Shown: positions 36,791-46,317, counted from the first letter of the stretch. The stretch is DNA of 64,000 nucleotides from Tenacibaculum sp. 190524A05c (GCF_964036595.1 NZ_OZ038523.1:214501-278500), one strand, 5' to 3'. Program-made: numbers and translations. The notes: generated from the sequence alone by a model not told the origin.

Positions 36791-36798
36791 CAAATATA
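36791..36798 (-). promoter_or_regulatory. Candidate -7 element of the DUF885 gene
   Basis: The minus strand reads TATATTTG, 22 bases before the start codon at 36768. Confidence 0.6.
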
Positions 36799-36841
36799 CC
36801 AAAAAGAAAAGATGAGATTTTGTTAAAAGATATAGCTGTTA

Positions 36842-37849
36842 TTACTGTATTTGAATCATGTAAGATGCTATAAAATCATTTTCAAATTTCAAGTGAACAT
36901 CAAAATTTCCTTTTTTAATAATATTAGTATGGAATTTAATAATTCCTTCATGATATAGAATATTGGAAAGAGGTAGTGAAACTTCTTGATCATTTTTGTC
37001 AAAATAGATTAAGGAAATTTTATTTAAATCCAATTGTCTTTCAGCGCGATATTCAAAATTAATATTTTGAGATGATTCATATTGAAGAAATAATTCATCT
37101 GGAAAAGTAGGAGAGATGTTATGTTGAAATGTAGTATCGTAGACTATTGGTTTTGATACAAAAGAAGTATTACTTAGAGGAACATCTAATAAAGTCCATT
37201 TTTTATTTATAGGTTGATGATTCCTTGAAAAAAGTTTTGGTTTAGTTAAAAAGTATCCATCGTTATATAAATGAATGAATTCAGATTCTTCATTTAAAAA
37301 TCCGCTTGACCAAGTCGGATCACATAAATACCATTTGTTATTTAACTTAACTGCATTCCATGTATGATTAGGATAATTGATTTCATTGGTATTAATTGAT
37401 GAGTTTCTGCCATATCCATTAATCAATTTACATTCTATTCCTGCTATAAAAGCCATTTGTTGCAACAAATAAGCATATCCAGTGCAAACAGTTTTTTTGT
37501 TTTCTCGTAATTGTTTAAAGATAGTTTTTCTGTAATCCATATTCCATTTGATGAATTTTTCGGGGTTGGTTTTATATTCATCTCTCTTTTTTGAAATACG
37601 TTGCTTTATTTCAAAATCGTAATCTACATTCTTACATATCCAAAGGTAAATTGCGCGAAATTTTTCAACATCGGTTTGAAGTTCGTTTGTTAATTTGTGA
37701 GTTAAAGTTGAAATGTTTTTCAAGCTTTCACCATTGTGAAGTCTGGCGATTTTATTAGCTTTTTTAAAACTAATATGTTTAAAGTCGGAAACTTGAGCTC
37801 CAACTTTAAACATTATTAGAAAAACTACTATGGTTATTTTATTATTCAT
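36842..37849 (-). CDS. Exported transglutaminase-like protein
   Basis: A 335-residue protein with a signal peptide (about 1-19). The transglutaminase-fold catalytic triad is visible: cysteine in KKTVCTGYAYLLQQMAF, histidine in YPNHTWNAVKLNNKWYLCDPTW, and aspartate in the same block. The C-terminal 110 residues are beta-rich. In bacteria such proteins often act as proteases or in peptide cross-linking; the substrate is unknown. It starts 7 bases after the carboxypeptidase-like regulatory domain gene, so the two are cotranscribed. Confidence 0.84.
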   Translation of the reverse strand: MNNKITIVVFLIMFKVGAQVSDFKHISFKKANKIARLHNGESLKNISTLTHKLTNELQTDVEKFRAIYLWICKNVDYDFEIKQRISKKRDEYKTNPEKFIKWNMDYRKTIFKQLRENKKTVCTGYAYLLQQMAFIAGIECKLINGYGRNSSINTNEINYPNHTWNAVKLNNKWYLCDPTWSSGFLNEESEFIHLYNDGYFLTKPKLFSRNHQPINKKWTLLDVPLSNTSFVSKPIVYDTTFQHNISPTFPDELFLQYESSQNINFEYRAERQLDLNKISLIYFDKNDQEVSLPLSNILYHEGIIKFHTNIIKKGNFDVHLKFENDFIASYMIQIQ

Positions 37850-37856
37850 TTTTTAT

Positions 37857-38549
37857 CTAATTCTTTTTCCAAAACTTCTTTTTTGATTTAAAAGGCTTTT
37901 TCACAGTAACTTCTCCTAAAAATACACATCCTGCCATTTCAATATTTACTTTTAGTTCAATATTGGAAACAGATGTGTCATTTTCAATTTTAATTTTTTG
38001 AGTATCCATTCCAACAAAACTAAAGATTAATACATCTCCTTTTTTTAGCTTTTGTGGGAAAACAAATTTTCCATCAAAATCAGATTCAGTTCCTACGATG
38101 GAGTTTTCTAGTTGTATAGAAACACCTGGTAAAGGTCCCGCTTCATCAGATACGACTCCTTTAACAACAAATGTGTTTTGAGGTTTGGTATTTTTTTGGT
38201 TTTTTAATTTTTGTGCGACTATTTCGGTAGGAGTATTTTCTTTTTGAGCGTTAGAGATTCCAAAAGAAAATAATGCTAAACAAGCAACTCCAATTCCTTT
38301 AAAATAATTTAATCGATTTGGTTTTGTAGGCTCAACATATGATCCCAACTGATAATCATTGAATCGACCACAGGTTTTTTGGTTGCTATTATTATTGAAG
38401 TAATTAATAATTTCTTGAGAACTCCAACCTGTAAAATCTATGACTTCCTTTTGGCAAGAATCACAAAATCCACCAAGTTCAGTTTTTTTAAAACCGCTAA
38501 ACTTTTCAGAGCATGGTTTGTTAATTTCTAGAGTAAATTTACTTTTCAT
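37857..38549 (-). CDS. Membrane protein with N-terminal Cys-rich domain and carboxypeptidase-like regulatory domain
   Basis: A 230-residue protein. Residues 1-65 hold a cysteine motif common in Bacteroidota (NKPCSEKF, GGFCDSCQKEVIDFTGWSSQEI, KTCGRF) that resembles a small zinc ribbon. A membrane segment follows (about 84-101, IGVACLALFSFGISNAQ), then a CarboxypepD_reg-like domain (about 125-200, VKGVVSDEAGPLPGVSIQLEN, FDGKFVFP). The N-terminal domain should face the cytoplasm and the regulatory domain the periplasm. Paired with the downstream transglutaminase-like gene. Confidence 0.78.
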   Translation of the reverse strand: MKSKFTLEINKPCSEKFSGFKKTELGGFCDSCQKEVIDFTGWSSQEIINYFNNNSNQKTCGRFNDYQLGSYVEPTKPNRLNYFKGIGVACLALFSFGISNAQKENTPTEIVAQKLKNQKNTKPQNTFVVKGVVSDEAGPLPGVSIQLENSIVGTESDFDGKFVFPQKLKKGDVLIFSFVGMDTQKIKIENDTSVSNIELKVNIEMAGCVFLGEVTVKKPFKSKKKFWKKN

Positions 38550-38576
38550 AATTTAATTTTTGATGTTGATTTGATT

Positions 38577-38584
38577 CAAACATA
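38577..38584 (-). promoter_or_regulatory. Candidate -7 element of the 38549-36842 operon
   Basis: The minus strand reads TATGTTTG, matching TAnnTTTG, 27 bases before the start codon at 38549. Confidence 0.6.
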
Positions 38585-38656
38585 CGAGGTAATGAAAAGT
38601 TATAAAATCCAGAATGAGTTATTGGGTTGTATTAATGAGTGAATGAGTAGAATAAA

Positions 38657-38686
38657 AAAACCTCTCTGTTTCCACAAAGAGGTTTT
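38657..38686 (-). terminator. Terminator of the leucine-rich repeat gene
   Basis: AAAACCTCT (38657-38665) pairs with AGAGGTTTT (38678-38686). The whole element is almost identical to the htpG terminator at 41001-41029. Confidence 0.75.
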
Positions 38687-38817
38687 ATAAGATATTTTAC
38701 AAACTATAACTTAATTAAGTCCGAAAAAGGATTAAAGTAGATTTTTATTCTTTAAAAAATAGTTTAATGTATTCATAGCTTTATGCGTACATAGCAGTAT
38801 GATTTTTACAATTTGTA

Positions 38818-40914
38818 CTAGTTTTTTAGTAATTTCCGAGAATATAACTTATTGTCAATAGTTTTAATTGTAACTAAATATATACCTTTTGAAAGGTTAG
38901 ATATATCAATGTAATTATTTTTTGATGTTAGGATATTTTTACCAAGTAAGTTTGAAACTTTAATAGTTTTAAATAGTTTATTATCCAGGTTAATATTTAT
39001 AAAATCTCTTGAGGGATTTGGATAAAATAATTGTTTATTCTCTAGATTATATAGGTCAATACTTAATGTATTATCAATGTAGTTAGCAGTTAGAGTTTTA
39101 TTCTTATTGATTTGAATTGTTAAAGGGTTTTCATTACCATTTGCATCACCAGACCATTTATCAAAAGTAAATCCATTATTAGGAGTTACAGAAACTGTAA
39201 CTTCTGTACCGAATTCATAAAGTCCGTCAGGTGAATTTGGTTCAAATGTAACGTTACCATTTTCGGAGTTTACTTTTAATTCATATTTTAATTTATTAAA
39301 AACAGCTGAAATTTGAGTATCTCTTGTAATTGTAAAAATAAAAGGATTTGAAGTTCCGAAAGCGTCATTCGTCCAATTGACAAATTCATAACCCAAATTA
39401 GGGGAAGGAGTAATTGTAATTTCCGTCCCTTCTGCATAAAAGTTGCTTTCAAAATTAGGGGAAGGATCAACTATAAAAAATCCATTATCAGCTGATGTTG
39501 ATATTGTGTAGTAATTAGGACAGTTAGTGCTAAAACTACTATGATTATCAACAACCCCTTTCCAATTAGTATTACTGTAGTTAACATTGTCAACATTAAT
39601 ACAATTTAGATTTGGGTTATCTTTAGTAAATAAAAAACTGAAATTTGTGTTATTCCCATTTGCTAAATTTAATGATATCAGATCGTTTGCATCACAAACT
39701 ACCTCTGTAATATTTGGGTTTTTTGAAATGTCCAATCGTTTTAGTTGATTAAATCTTGCAAATAAACTTTTTAATTCTAAGTTATTGGAAATGTCAATAT
39801 TAGAGATTTTATTTCCAGAAAAATCTAACTCATAAAGCTTACTTTGATTTGTAACGTCTATTTCTGAAAGTAAATTTGAATAACAATTTAACCTCAATAT
39901 TTCTTTATTATTAGATAAATTTAATTCCGAAATTTGATTTGACCCACAATGTAAATATGTTAATAATGGACAACTAGGAATATCTAAACTTTTAATTTTA
40001 TTTACTCCACAACTTAAATAATTTAAATTATTGTTCTTTGAGATATCAAGTGTTTCTATATTGTTTGATAAGCATTCTAGCCTCTCTAACTTTACATTAT
40101 TTGTAACATTTAAAACTTGAATTTTATTAAATGACGTAATCAGCCATGTCAGCTCTGTATTTTTTGTTACATCCAATGAACTCAATTCATTTGAACTGGA
40201 AATAAAACGAATCAATTTAGTATTATTTGAAATGTCCAATTCAGAAATATTATTATTACCACAATATAATGTTCTAACAATTGAATTATTAGATACATCT
40301 AAATTGTTAATTTCATTATTTGAACAAGAAATAAAATCAAGTAAAGGATTATGGGTAATATCTAAATTGGTCAATTTATTTGAACTAACATCTAAAGAGG
40401 CAAGTTCAGTATTTAATGATAAATCGATAGTGGTAATTTCATTTGAAGCACATAGAATTTGTCCAATTTTTAAATTCTTAGTTGTATTTAAGGTCTTAAT
40501 ATTATTATTATTAATTTGAAACAAACTAAGTTCTGTATTGTTTTCAATATTAATTTCTTCAAGATTGTTGTCGTTCAAAAATAACTGAGTCAATTTGGTA
40601 TTCTTTGAAACATCTATTACGCCAAGGGAATTGTTATTACAATTTAAAACTCTCAAATGAATAAAGTGCTCGATTCCTGTTAGATCAGAAATATTTTTGT
40701 TATTAACATCAATTTTAGCAGAAAAGGATGGATCTAGTGTATCTCCAAACCCCTGAGCTTCCGAAACTTGTATTTCACCATCGTTATTGGTATCTATTTT
40801 CGGTGAATTTGCTAATAGTGCTGCTTTAAAATTAGCATCGGGTATATCTAAAATTTGTGCATTAATGCATAATGAATAGCTTAATAAAAGCCACAAGATG
40901 TAGTTTTTTTTCAT
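38818..40914 (-). CDS. Secreted leucine-rich-repeat protein with B-repeats and T9SS sorting domain
   Basis: About 698 residues from the ATG at 40914; an in-frame ATG at 40959 lies upstream of the -7 element and would place 15 residues before the signal peptide. Order: signal peptide; LDIPDANFKAALL and an EF-like DTNNDGEIQ; about 17 repeats of 21 residues of the type LTxLxxxxNxIxxLDISxN (about 75-450); two InlB B-repeat-like units (GYEFVNWTNDAFG, GFTFDKWSGDANG); and a C-terminal T9SS type A domain (YPNPSRDFININ ... GIYLVTI). Predicted to be exported by the type IX system and held at the cell surface, probably for adhesion or binding. Confidence 0.88.
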   Translation of the reverse strand: MKKNYILWLLLSYSLCINAQILDIPDANFKAALLANSPKIDTNNDGEIQVSEAQGFGDTLDPSFSAKIDVNNKNISDLTGIEHFIHLRVLNCNNNSLGVIDVSKNTKLTQLFLNDNNLEEINIENNTELSLFQINNNNIKTLNTTKNLKIGQILCASNEITTIDLSLNTELASLDVSSNKLTNLDITHNPLLDFISCSNNEINNLDVSNNSIVRTLYCGNNNISELDISNNTKLIRFISSSNELSSLDVTKNTELTWLITSFNKIQVLNVTNNVKLERLECLSNNIETLDISKNNNLNYLSCGVNKIKSLDIPSCPLLTYLHCGSNQISELNLSNNKEILRLNCYSNLLSEIDVTNQSKLYELDFSGNKISNIDISNNLELKSLFARFNQLKRLDISKNPNITEVVCDANDLISLNLANGNNTNFSFLFTKDNPNLNCINVDNVNYSNTNWKGVVDNHSSFSTNCPNYYTISTSADNGFFIVDPSPNFESNFYAEGTEITITPSPNLGYEFVNWTNDAFGTSNPFIFTITRDTQISAVFNKLKYELKVNSENGNVTFEPNSPDGLYEFGTEVTVSVTPNNGFTFDKWSGDANGNENPLTIQINKNKTLTANYIDNTLSIDLYNLENKQLFYPNPSRDFININLDNKLFKTIKVSNLLGKNILTSKNNYIDISNLSKGIYLVTIKTIDNKLYSRKLLKN

Positions 40915-40929
40915 AATACTTTTTTTTTG

Positions 40930-40937
40930 CAAATTTA
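40930..40937 (-). promoter_or_regulatory. Candidate -7 element of the leucine-rich repeat gene
   Basis: The minus strand reads TAAATTTG, 15 bases before the ATG at 40914. Its position rules against the longer in-frame start at 40959. Confidence 0.55.
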
Positions 40938-41000
40938 TTAATTTAAATGAATAGATCATTTGAAAATAATAAAAGTTTAAGGATAACTTAAGACGAACAA

Positions 41001-41029
41001 AAACCTCTCTGTTTTCACAAAGAGGTTTT
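41001..41029 (-). terminator. Terminator of htpG
   Basis: AAACCTCT pairs with AGAGGTTT in a hairpin that differs at only a few positions from that at 38657-38686. Confidence 0.75.
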
Positions 41030-41051
41030 ATAAAATATTGTTACATACTTA

Positions 41052-42938
41052 TTATTTAATCAAATCGTAAGAACGCTTAATAAAGTTTGTTAAATCTTCA
41101 CCATGAAGTAAGTTTTGAGATAATTTAGCTAAGTCAAAAGCTTGAGAAATTAATTGCTTTTGTTTATCCTCATTAGCATTTAAAATGTCAGAAACTAATT
41201 CGTGGTTTGTATTAACAACAAGATTATACATTTCTGGTATACTACCCATTCCCATCATTCCGCCGCCAGTAGCTTGCATTTCTTTCATTCTACGCATAAA
41301 TTCTGGAACTGTTATCAAGAATGGAGAACTAGAAGAATCCATTGCTTCTAATTGAACTGTGTAACTAGAGTTGTTTACAGCTCCTTCAATAACTGGTTTT
41401 AGTTTTTCTTTCTCTTCTTCAGAAAGTTTAGAAATAACCGTGTCATCTTTCTTAATTAGATTGTCAATATGATCAGCGTCAACACGTTTGAATTGAATTT
41501 TAGCATCACCAGATTCCATTTCTAATTTTTGCATTAAGTGAGGAACGATTGGTGTATCTAGCAACAATACTTCATATCCTTTTGCTTTAGCGTCTTCAAT
41601 ATAACTGTGTTGTGCATCTTTATTCGCTGCATACAAAATCACATGGTTTCCATCTTTATCTGTTTGTGCTTCCTTAGTTTTTTCAACTAATTCATCAAAC
41701 GTAAAGAAAGTGTCGTTCACAGTTGGATATAAAGCGAATTTTTTAGCTTTATCAAAGAATTTCTCTTCAGATAACATTCCATATTCAATAATCACTTTAA
41801 TATCATTCCATTTTTGCTCAAAGTCAGCACGATCTTTTTTGAATAAAGAAGCTAATTTATCAGCCACTTTTTTAGTGATGTATCCTGATATTTTCTTTAC
41901 AGCTCCATCGGCTTGTAAATAAGAACGTGAAACGTTTAATGGAATGTCTGGAGAATCAATAACACCCTTAAGCATTTGTAAGAAGTCAGGAACAATTCCC
42001 TCTACATTATCAGTTACAAAAACTTGGTTTTGGTATAATTGGATTTTATCCTTTTGAATATCCATGTTTTGAGTTAAACGAGGGAAATATAAAATTCCTG
42101 TTAAGTTAAATGGATAATCAACATTTAAATGAATGTGAAATAAAGGCTCTTCAAATTGCGTTGGATACAATTCTCTGTAGAATGTTTTATAATCTTCACT
42201 TTCTAAATCAGCTGGTTTTTTAGTCCAAGCCGGAACAGTATTATTAATAATATTATCTACTTCCTTTGTTTCTGGTTTTGCATCTTCTGCCGCATCTTCA
42301 GGAAGAGGTAATGTTTCTGTTTTTGTTCCGAATTTAATCGGAATTTGATTAAAACGATTGTATTTAGATAATAATCCAGAAATTTTAGAATCTTCTAAGA
42401 AATCTTTTTCATCTTCTGAAATATGTAAAATAATCTCTGTTCCTCTTTCTGTTTTATCGTGGGCCTCTAGTGTGTATTCAGGAGAACCATCACAAGTCCA
42501 ATGTGCCGCAGCTTCATCTTTGTATGATTTCGTTATGATCTCAACTTTATCAGCAACCATGAATGCAGAGTAAAAACCTAATCCAAAGTGACCAATAACA
42601 CCTGTTTCATTGTTAGAATCTTTATATTTTTCTAAGAACTCTTCTGCTCCAGAAAAGGCAATTTGATTGATATATTTTTCAACTTCTTCTGCCGTCATAC
42701 CTAAACCTTGGTCTTTGATATGAAGCGTTTTGTTGTCTTTATCAATTTTAATTTCAATTTGAGGATTACCATACTCAACTTTTGCTTCACCAATAGAAAT
42801 TAAGTGCTTTAATTTGGTAGTGGCATCTGTAGCATTTGAAATTAATTCACGAAGAAATATCTCGTGATCGGAATACAAGAATTTTTTAATTAGTGGAAAA
42901 ATATTTTCAACCGATACATTAATACTTCCTTTACTCAT
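41052..42938 (-). CDS. htpG: Molecular chaperone HtpG (Hsp90)
   Basis: A 628-residue ATP-dependent chaperone. The N-terminal GHKL domain has LRELISNATDATTKL, the IKDQGLGMTAEEVEKY block and GVIGHFGLGFYSAFMVAD lid motifs. The middle domain has GILYFPRLTQNMDIQKDKIQLYQNQVFVTDNVEGIVPDFL, and the C-terminal dimerisation domain is complete, without an MEEVD tail as expected for bacteria. An insertion with acidic residues (about 205-235) is typical of Bacteroidota members. Single gene with its own terminator. Confidence 0.96.
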   Translation of the reverse strand: MSKGSINVSVENIFPLIKKFLYSDHEIFLRELISNATDATTKLKHLISIGEAKVEYGNPQIEIKIDKDNKTLHIKDQGLGMTAEEVEKYINQIAFSGAEEFLEKYKDSNNETGVIGHFGLGFYSAFMVADKVEIITKSYKDEAAAHWTCDGSPEYTLEAHDKTERGTEIILHISEDEKDFLEDSKISGLLSKYNRFNQIPIKFGTKTETLPLPEDAAEDAKPETKEVDNIINNTVPAWTKKPADLESEDYKTFYRELYPTQFEEPLFHIHLNVDYPFNLTGILYFPRLTQNMDIQKDKIQLYQNQVFVTDNVEGIVPDFLQMLKGVIDSPDIPLNVSRSYLQADGAVKKISGYITKKVADKLASLFKKDRADFEQKWNDIKVIIEYGMLSEEKFFDKAKKFALYPTVNDTFFTFDELVEKTKEAQTDKDGNHVILYAANKDAQHSYIEDAKAKGYEVLLLDTPIVPHLMQKLEMESGDAKIQFKRVDADHIDNLIKKDDTVISKLSEEEKEKLKPVIEGAVNNSSYTVQLEAMDSSSSPFLITVPEFMRRMKEMQATGGGMMGMGSIPEMYNLVVNTNHELVSDILNANEDKQKQLISQAFDLAKLSQNLLHGEDLTNFIKRSYDLIK

Positions 42939-43012
42939 AATATTATATTTATAATTTTAGTCAAAGTTTTCATGCTTGACTAGTCAAAAAAAGTACCAAA
43001 AGTTTAAAAGTG

Positions 43013-44263
43013 TCAGGTTGGCAGTAGACTATTTTTAGATTTAACAGAATTGTTAAATACTATCGAGGCCAGTAAACCAATTAGAGAACTGACTAAAAAG
43101 AAGATGAATAAGTATTGATAACCAAGTGCACCGCCAACTTCATCTAAATAGTAACCTTCTATTGGTCCTAAGAAAATATCTGGAGAAAATCCTACTACGG
43201 AAACTATTCCAACAACAGTTCCTGTCATTGTTATTGGTATTTTGGCTTGTTCTAATACTGTGAAATATAATACTCGTAAAGTGTAAGCTCCAATAAGAGA
43301 ACTAATAAGAGGTAATAATAGAGAAAAATGTAAAAGATTCTTATTGAATACAAAAAGTAAACTTCCTAAAGACATAATTGAGAAGCCAATAATTAACCAT
43401 TTCGAAGGATTGGTATTTTTGGCAAAGAATATTACCAACAAACAAATAACAGGCCTCATGTAAGAAAAGTAAGTTCCTAATTCTGCAGACTCTGTTGAAC
43501 TGTAACCGTAAATTTCACTAGCATATTGTGTAAATATATCAGCAACTCTATATCCGATATAAGAAGTAAGAATGATAATCATTAATATCCATACTACAGG
43601 ATATCTGAAGGCTTTAGATATATTATATCGGTGTCTATTATTCGAATTTATTTTTGAAGATTCTCCAAATTTTGGTAATAATAATATTAAGAAAGCAATA
43701 ACCATTGTGAGTATTGAAGTAACTAGGTATACTTTGTTCATTGCGCTTTGCACAACAATTTTTGAAGAATCAACATTATTTGTAATAGAAGAAATTATAT
43801 ATACACCAATTGTTCCAATAATTGCAGCTACTAATCCTCTTCCCCCTTCAAGTAAACCAAAAGCGTAAACTTGTTTTTCTTTTCCTCCCCATAATCGTGT
43901 CGCTTTAACTAACGGAGACCAAAAAAGCATTATTGTAGTAAAGCCCCAATACACATATAATATATATAAAGTAGAAAGTGATGGGTACATTACCCAAAAA
44001 AATCCACCAAGACTTGTTAAAAATAGAGCAATACTCATTAAGTACTTTAATTGGAATTTATCAGCGATTAATCCACCTAAAAAATATGAAACCATTGCGG
44101 TAACACCGTATAAAGTATAACAGAAGCCAATATCTTTATTGGTAATTTCAAAAGCACTTAGAAATGTAGGTCTGAATATTCTGACCAATACAAAAGGCAA
44201 CGCATAAACCACCTCTGCTGCTAAAATCAAAAAAGTAATTTGGAGGGCTCTTTTGTAATTCAT
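43013..44263 (-). CDS. Major facilitator superfamily transporter
   Basis: A 416-residue inner-membrane protein with about 12 hydrophobic segments and the MFS loop 2-3 signature FLGGLIADKFQLKYL (about 62-76). The N-terminal half has RIFRPTFLSAFEITNKDIG, and a long central loop after helix 6 is lysine and serine rich. Substrate unknown; the general pattern is like organophosphate or sugar-phosphate type MFS members, but this is a weak guess. It is divergent from the FabH-like gene across a 301-base region. Confidence 0.85.
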   Translation of the reverse strand: MNYKRALQITFLILAAEVVYALPFVLVRIFRPTFLSAFEITNKDIGFCYTLYGVTAMVSYFLGGLIADKFQLKYLMSIALFLTSLGGFFWVMYPSLSTLYILYVYWGFTTIMLFWSPLVKATRLWGGKEKQVYAFGLLEGGRGLVAAIIGTIGVYIISSITNNVDSSKIVVQSAMNKVYLVTSILTMVIAFLILLLPKFGESSKINSNNRHRYNISKAFRYPVVWILMIIILTSYIGYRVADIFTQYASEIYGYSSTESAELGTYFSYMRPVICLLVIFFAKNTNPSKWLIIGFSIMSLGSLLFVFNKNLLHFSLLLPLISSLIGAYTLRVLYFTVLEQAKIPITMTGTVVGIVSVVGFSPDIFLGPIEGYYLDEVGGALGYQYLFIFFLVSSLIGLLASIVFNNSVKSKNSLLPT

Positions 44264-44564
44264 GTAGCCAGTTTGTAAATAGTTTAGTTAGAATTATTAA
44301 GGGGTTAATTAATATTATTAAAGGATAAAAGGTAAGTATTTTTACGTAAGATTTAAAAAATATTTTATCCTTTTTAAATTTCAGTCTAAAAAAACACTTG
44401 TATATCAGTTGATTATAAATACGAAAAGGTTTCGTTAATTTGACTAGCTGTCATCATGGCATCGAAAGGATTTTATTATAGCCCATTTTTGTACAAAAAT
44501 GATAAAATTCATACTTTTACAGGCTTTTAATTTGAAAACAACTAAATTATAACCAATATATATT
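44264..44564. other. Intergenic region between divergent MFS and FabH-like genes
   Basis: No gene seen in these 301 bases. It contains a hairpin ACGAAA-AGG-TTTCGT at 44421-44435 and an 18-base perfect palindrome at 44484-44501. No full TAnnTTTG match was found for the FabH-like gene. Confidence 0.6.
44484..44501. promoter_or_regulatory. 18-base perfect palindrome, candidate operator
   Basis: CATTTTTGTACAAAAATG reads identically on both strands. It lies 63 bases before the FabH-like start codon and about 220 bases from the MFS start, a position suited to a dimeric regulator. Confidence 0.4.
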
Positions 44565-45572
44565 ATGTATAGTTCAAAAATTACTGGTTTAGGATATTAT
44601 GTTCCTGAAAATGTGGTTACTAATGATGATTTAACCCAATGGATGGAAACTAGTGACGAATGGATTCAGGAAAGAACTGGAATCAAAGAACGTCGTTGGA
44701 TAGATCCTAAAACAGAAGATACTACTGCTGTAATGGGAGCTAAAGCTGCTAGAATAGCTATTGAAAGAGCTGGATTAACAAAGGATGATATTGACTTTAT
44801 TGTTTTTGCAACATTAAGTCCAGACATGTACTTTCCAGGAGGAGGAGTACAAATTCAAGATATGTTAGACATGCCTACTATTGGAGCATTAGATGTACGT
44901 AATCAATGTTCTGGTTTTATATATTCTTTATCTGTTGCAGATCAATTTATCAAAACAGGAATGTATAAGAATATCTTGGTAATTGGTGCTGAAAACCATT
45001 CAGGAGGATTAGAAAGATCAACTCGAGGTAGAGGTGTAACTGTAATTTTTGGAGATGGGGCAGGAGCAGCTGTACTTTCAAGATGTGAAGAAGAAGGAAA
45101 AGGTATTTTATCTTCTCACTTACACTCAGAAGGAAAACACGCCGAGGAATTAGCGTTAATTGGACCATCAACTAATCGTTGGGTTCCTGAAATTATTGAA
45201 GCAAATGATCCTGAGGATACTTCTTATTTCCCACATATGAACGGTCAGTTCGTATTCAAACATGCGGTAGTTCGTTTTTCAGAGGCGATTGTAGAAGGTT
45301 TACAAGCTAATGGACTTGAGAAGGATGATATTGATATGTTAATTCCACATCAAGCGAATTTAAGGATTGCACAATTCATTCAAAAGAAATTCCAATTACC
45401 TAATGAAAAGGTTTACAACAATATTATGCGTTATGGTAATACTACTGCAGCATCAATAATTATTGCGTTAACTGAAGCATGGGAAGAAGGAAAAATAAAA
45501 GATAATGATTTAGTTGTATTAGCAGCGTTTGGTAGTGGATTCACTTGGGGATCTGTAGTGATTCGTTGGTAA
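44565..45572 (+). CDS. 3-oxoacyl-ACP synthase III (FabH-like)
   Basis: A 335-residue thiolase-fold enzyme with the FabH catalytic triad: Cys115 in LDVRNQCSGF, histidine in IPHQANLRIAQ and asparagine in RYGNTTAASI, and GAFGSGFTWG-like C-terminus. It should condense an acyl-CoA or acyl-ACP primer with malonyl-ACP or a second acyl chain. It stands alone, not beside plsX or rpmF, so it may be a paralogue for a specialised lipid rather than the housekeeping FabH; this is inference. Confidence 0.9.
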   Translation: MYSSKITGLGYYVPENVVTNDDLTQWMETSDEWIQERTGIKERRWIDPKTEDTTAVMGAKAARIAIERAGLTKDDIDFIVFATLSPDMYFPGGGVQIQDMLDMPTIGALDVRNQCSGFIYSLSVADQFIKTGMYKNILVIGAENHSGGLERSTRGRGVTVIFGDGAGAAVLSRCEEEGKGILSSHLHSEGKHAEELALIGPSTNRWVPEIIEANDPEDTSYFPHMNGQFVFKHAVVRFSEAIVEGLQANGLEKDDIDMLIPHQANLRIAQFIQKKFQLPNEKVYNNIMRYGNTTAASIIIALTEAWEEGKIKDNDLVVLAAFGSGFTWGSVVIRW

Positions 45573-45591
45573 TAAAAACAATAGGAAATAT

Positions 45592-45626
45592 AAAAAAAGC
45601 CGAAGAATTTATCTTCGGCTTTTTTT
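45592..45626. terminator. Bidirectional terminator between convergent genes
   Basis: A 15-base-pair perfect stem (45592-45606 with 45612-45626, core GCCGAAGA) with A and T runs at both ends. It overlaps the stop codon of the cyclase gene. Confidence 0.88.
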
Positions 45627-46317
45627 ATTCAAATATTGCTACAGCTCTTACGGGAGAACCTGTTCCGCCTCTAATTTTTAGCGGTAAACCGATAAATCTG
45701 AATCTTCCACGACCAATTAGTTTATATAAATTAATCATATTTTCATAATGTGTGAATCCTAATTCTCCACAAATATGATGAACTTCTTTATTTGAAATTT
45801 TAGGAACACCTGGAGACATGGTTTCCACTCCAAATGCTGCAATTTTTTGCTTTCCTAACCATCTTGCACATTCTACTGTTATTCCAGGTCCTTTGCTCCA
45901 ATTATCAGTATTAAATGCTTTTCTGTAATGATCTGTATATATTAAAATAGTATCACCTTTTTTTATATGTAGCTTATCTTTACGAAGTGCTTCTTTTAAA
46001 TCATCTGAAGAAATCAATTCTTGAAATTTTTTATGTGATAAATCTAAACAAATGCCTTCTGTGTAAAACATAGACAATGGCATGGTATCAATAGATTGCC
46101 CCTCATATTCCTTTGCCATATGATTCATCGCATCAACATGAGTTCCTGTGTGTTCGCCCATCTGTATTTTGTAAACTGCAGGTGTTTGGGTGGTTGGATT
46201 GATTTCATTGTCCCACTCTTCGTGAGTATTATGAACTTCCATAGTTACTTGAGGCAAACTTTTGTATACAGGCATGCCCTCATATATTTCTTGGCTTAAA
46301 TCAATTATTTCAGCCAT
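45625..46317 (-). CDS. Cyclase-family protein (kynurenine formamidase-like)
   Basis: A 230-residue metal-dependent hydrolase of the cyclase family. The hallmark metal-binding motif reads GEHTGTHVDAMNHM (about 53-66); other blocks are DLSQEIYEGMPVY at the N-terminus, GDTILIYTDHYRKAF, and KQIAAFGVETMSPG-type sequence near 155. Family members hydrolyse N-formylkynurenine or related amides; the substrate here is not fixed. It overlaps the thioesterase gene upstream by 8 bases in a three-gene minus operon. Confidence 0.87.
   Translation of the reverse strand: MAEIIDLSQEIYEGMPVYKSLPQVTMEVHNTHEEWDNEINPTTQTPAVYKIQMGEHTGTHVDAMNHMAKEYEGQSIDTMPLSMFYTEGICLDLSHKKFQELISSDDLKEALRKDKLHIKKGDTILIYTDHYRKAFNTDNWSKGPGITVECARWLGKQKIAAFGVETMSPGVPKISNKEVHHICGELGFTHYENMINLYKLIGRGRFRFIGLPLKIRGGTGSPVRAVAIFE

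Noticed and set aside
38818..40914. Possible repeat array or CRISPR in the leucine-rich repeat gene
   Set aside because: The periodicity is 63 bases, in frame, and explained by 21-residue leucine-rich repeats; there are no spacers between identical repeats.
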